Part shown: positions 7,028 through 7,281 of the stretch, piece by piece
How the letters are laid out: each line of letters starts with the position of its first letter
How positions within the stretch are numbered: the stretch's first letter is position 1
From: an uncultured bacterium
GTDB taxonomy: Bacteria > Edwardsbacteria > AC1 > EtOH8
Length of the DNA: 7,281 bases
Direction: 5' to 3'
NCBI GenBank assembly: GCA_937958665.1
Contig: CALGNM010000032.1
Span: 1-7,281, forward strand
Position numbers and translations under genes: made by a program
The notes under the pieces: model-generated
What the model was told of the DNA's origin: nothing
The model's database searches: none
The model's input: only the letters and a program-made list of their open reading frames with translations

Positions 7028-7048
7028 ATGAAAATCTATAATATATAG
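7028..7048 (+). other. Possible six-codon leader ORF
   Basis: ATG at 7028 opens a reading frame MKIYNI that stops at TAG 7046-7048, six bases before the probable subunit E start and in the same frame. A weak purine run (GAGAG, 7021-7025 region) precedes it closely. It could couple translation into the next gene, which has no Shine-Dalgarno site of its own, but an ORF this short has little evidential weight. Confidence 0.15.
7037..7042 (+). promoter_or_regulatory. Consensus -10 box (TATAAT) before probable subunit E
   Basis: A perfect TATAAT lies in a short AT-rich patch 12 bases upstream of the next start codon. No convincing -35 is found: the 16-18 base spacings give CGATTT or neighbouring sequence, without TTGACA likeness. 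If used, transcription would begin near 7049 and leave only about six bases of leader. It may be a weak internal promoter or chance in an AT-rich patch. Confidence 0.3.
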
Positions 7049-7054
7049 CCGAGC

Positions 7055-7236
7055 ATGAATTCAGAACTGATCAAGCTGATAGAGCAGGAGGCCGAGGCTG
7101 AGCGCCTGAAGATCCTGGAGGCCGCCCGGGCCCGGGCCACGGAGATGGTGGAGCAGGCCAGGGCCCAGGCCGGGGAGTTGGAGGAGAAACACCGGGCCCA
7201 GAGTCTGGCCCATCGGCGGGCCGAGGAGGCCCGGGC
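7055..7236 (+). CDS. ntpE: Probable V/A-type ATPase subunit E, N-terminal fragment
   Basis: The first 60 codons of a charged, Ala/Glu/Arg-rich helical protein (MNSELIKLIEQEAEAERLKI...), matching the coiled-coil N-terminus of V/A-type subunit E, the peripheral-stalk partner of the H/G subunit at 4344. Its place after subunit K is where E usually occurs. The first ATG after an in-frame TAG is 7055, and no good ribosome site precedes it. The frame stays open to the window end, but genomic sequence stops at 7236: codons after Arg60 read through adapter and give DRKSTRLNSSH, which is not biological. The globular C-terminal half is absent, so another coiled-coil stalk subunit is possible. The gene is cut by the contig end, not a natural truncation. 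Confidence 0.68.
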
Positions 7237-7281
7237 AGATCGGAAGAGCACACGTCTGAACTCCAGTCACCGAATACGATC
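7237..7281 (+). other. Illumina TruSeq adapter plus index (sequencing artefact)
   Basis: From 7237 the sequence begins AGATCGGAAGAGC and matches the 34-base TruSeq index-read adapter through CAGTCAC at 7270. It is followed by an eight-base index-like CGAATACG (7271-7278) and ATC, the first bases of the constant adapter part that follows the index. This order is exactly that of a library molecule read through into its adapter. The reverse strand of this stretch gives the recurrent artefact peptide MTGVQTCALPI. The 45 bases should be trimmed and are not part of the organism. Confidence 0.98.

Noticed and set aside
4380-7236. Repeated GCCGAGGCC / GCCCGGGCC words shared by the H and E subunit genes
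   Set aside because: They follow from Ala-Glu and Ala-Arg codons in coiled coils at high GC, not from a DNA repeat family or recent duplication.
7061-7281. Reverse-strand ORFs starting in the last bases (MTGVQTCALPI, MCSSDLP and similar)
   Set aside because: Their starts lie in adapter sequence and the rest is antisense to subunit E; these peptides are known adapter-derived artefacts.

Overview
The window is a GC-rich, densely packed bacterial fragment with every recognisable gene on the + strand. Its 3' end is not genomic: from 7237 to 7281 it reads as an Illumina TruSeq index-read adapter followed by an 8-base index. That points to a short-read, probably metagenomic, contig end. Bacterial origin is supported by a type III pantothenate kinase, an RNase E/G family nuclease, a J-domain protein, clear Shine-Dalgarno sites and a tRNA with encoded CCA. 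The V/A-type ATPase, roadblock protein and TPR proteins together resemble gene content of deep-branching or candidate-phylum bacteria, but the sequence alone does not fix the lineage.

Layout. Positions 1-567 hold the C-terminal part of coaX (coenzyme A synthesis), cut by the window start. One base later comes rng (569-2098), a complete RNase G with catalytic aspartates and zinc-link cysteines in place. After a short AT-rich gap lies a tRNA-Leu(GAG) at 2160-2245. Next come an eight-TPR protein (2312-3268) and, one base later, a J-domain plus TPR protein (3270-3926), which look like a protein-interaction or co-chaperone pair. A roadblock/LC7 protein (3968-4330) follows.

From 4344 the window enters a V/A-type ATPase operon: peripheral-stalk subunit H/G (4344-4694), membrane stator subunit I (4698-6605), c-ring subunit K (6606-6944) and the N-terminus of probable subunit E (from 7055, real sequence to 7236). 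The order H-I-K-E is typical of bacterial and archaeal V/A-ATPase operons, and C, F, A, B and D would be expected downstream, off the contig. Subunits H and E form the peripheral stalk, I anchors it and supplies the half channels, and K forms the rotating ion-carrying ring.

The points most worth a second look are three consecutive hairpins, one terminator-like, between atpK and the next ATPase gene, followed by a perfect TATAAT box; a roadblock gene directly abutting the ATPase operon; the TPR/J-TPR gene pair; and the adapter at the contig end, which makes the last codons of the open frame artificial. No mobile element, CRISPR array or clearly new system was seen.
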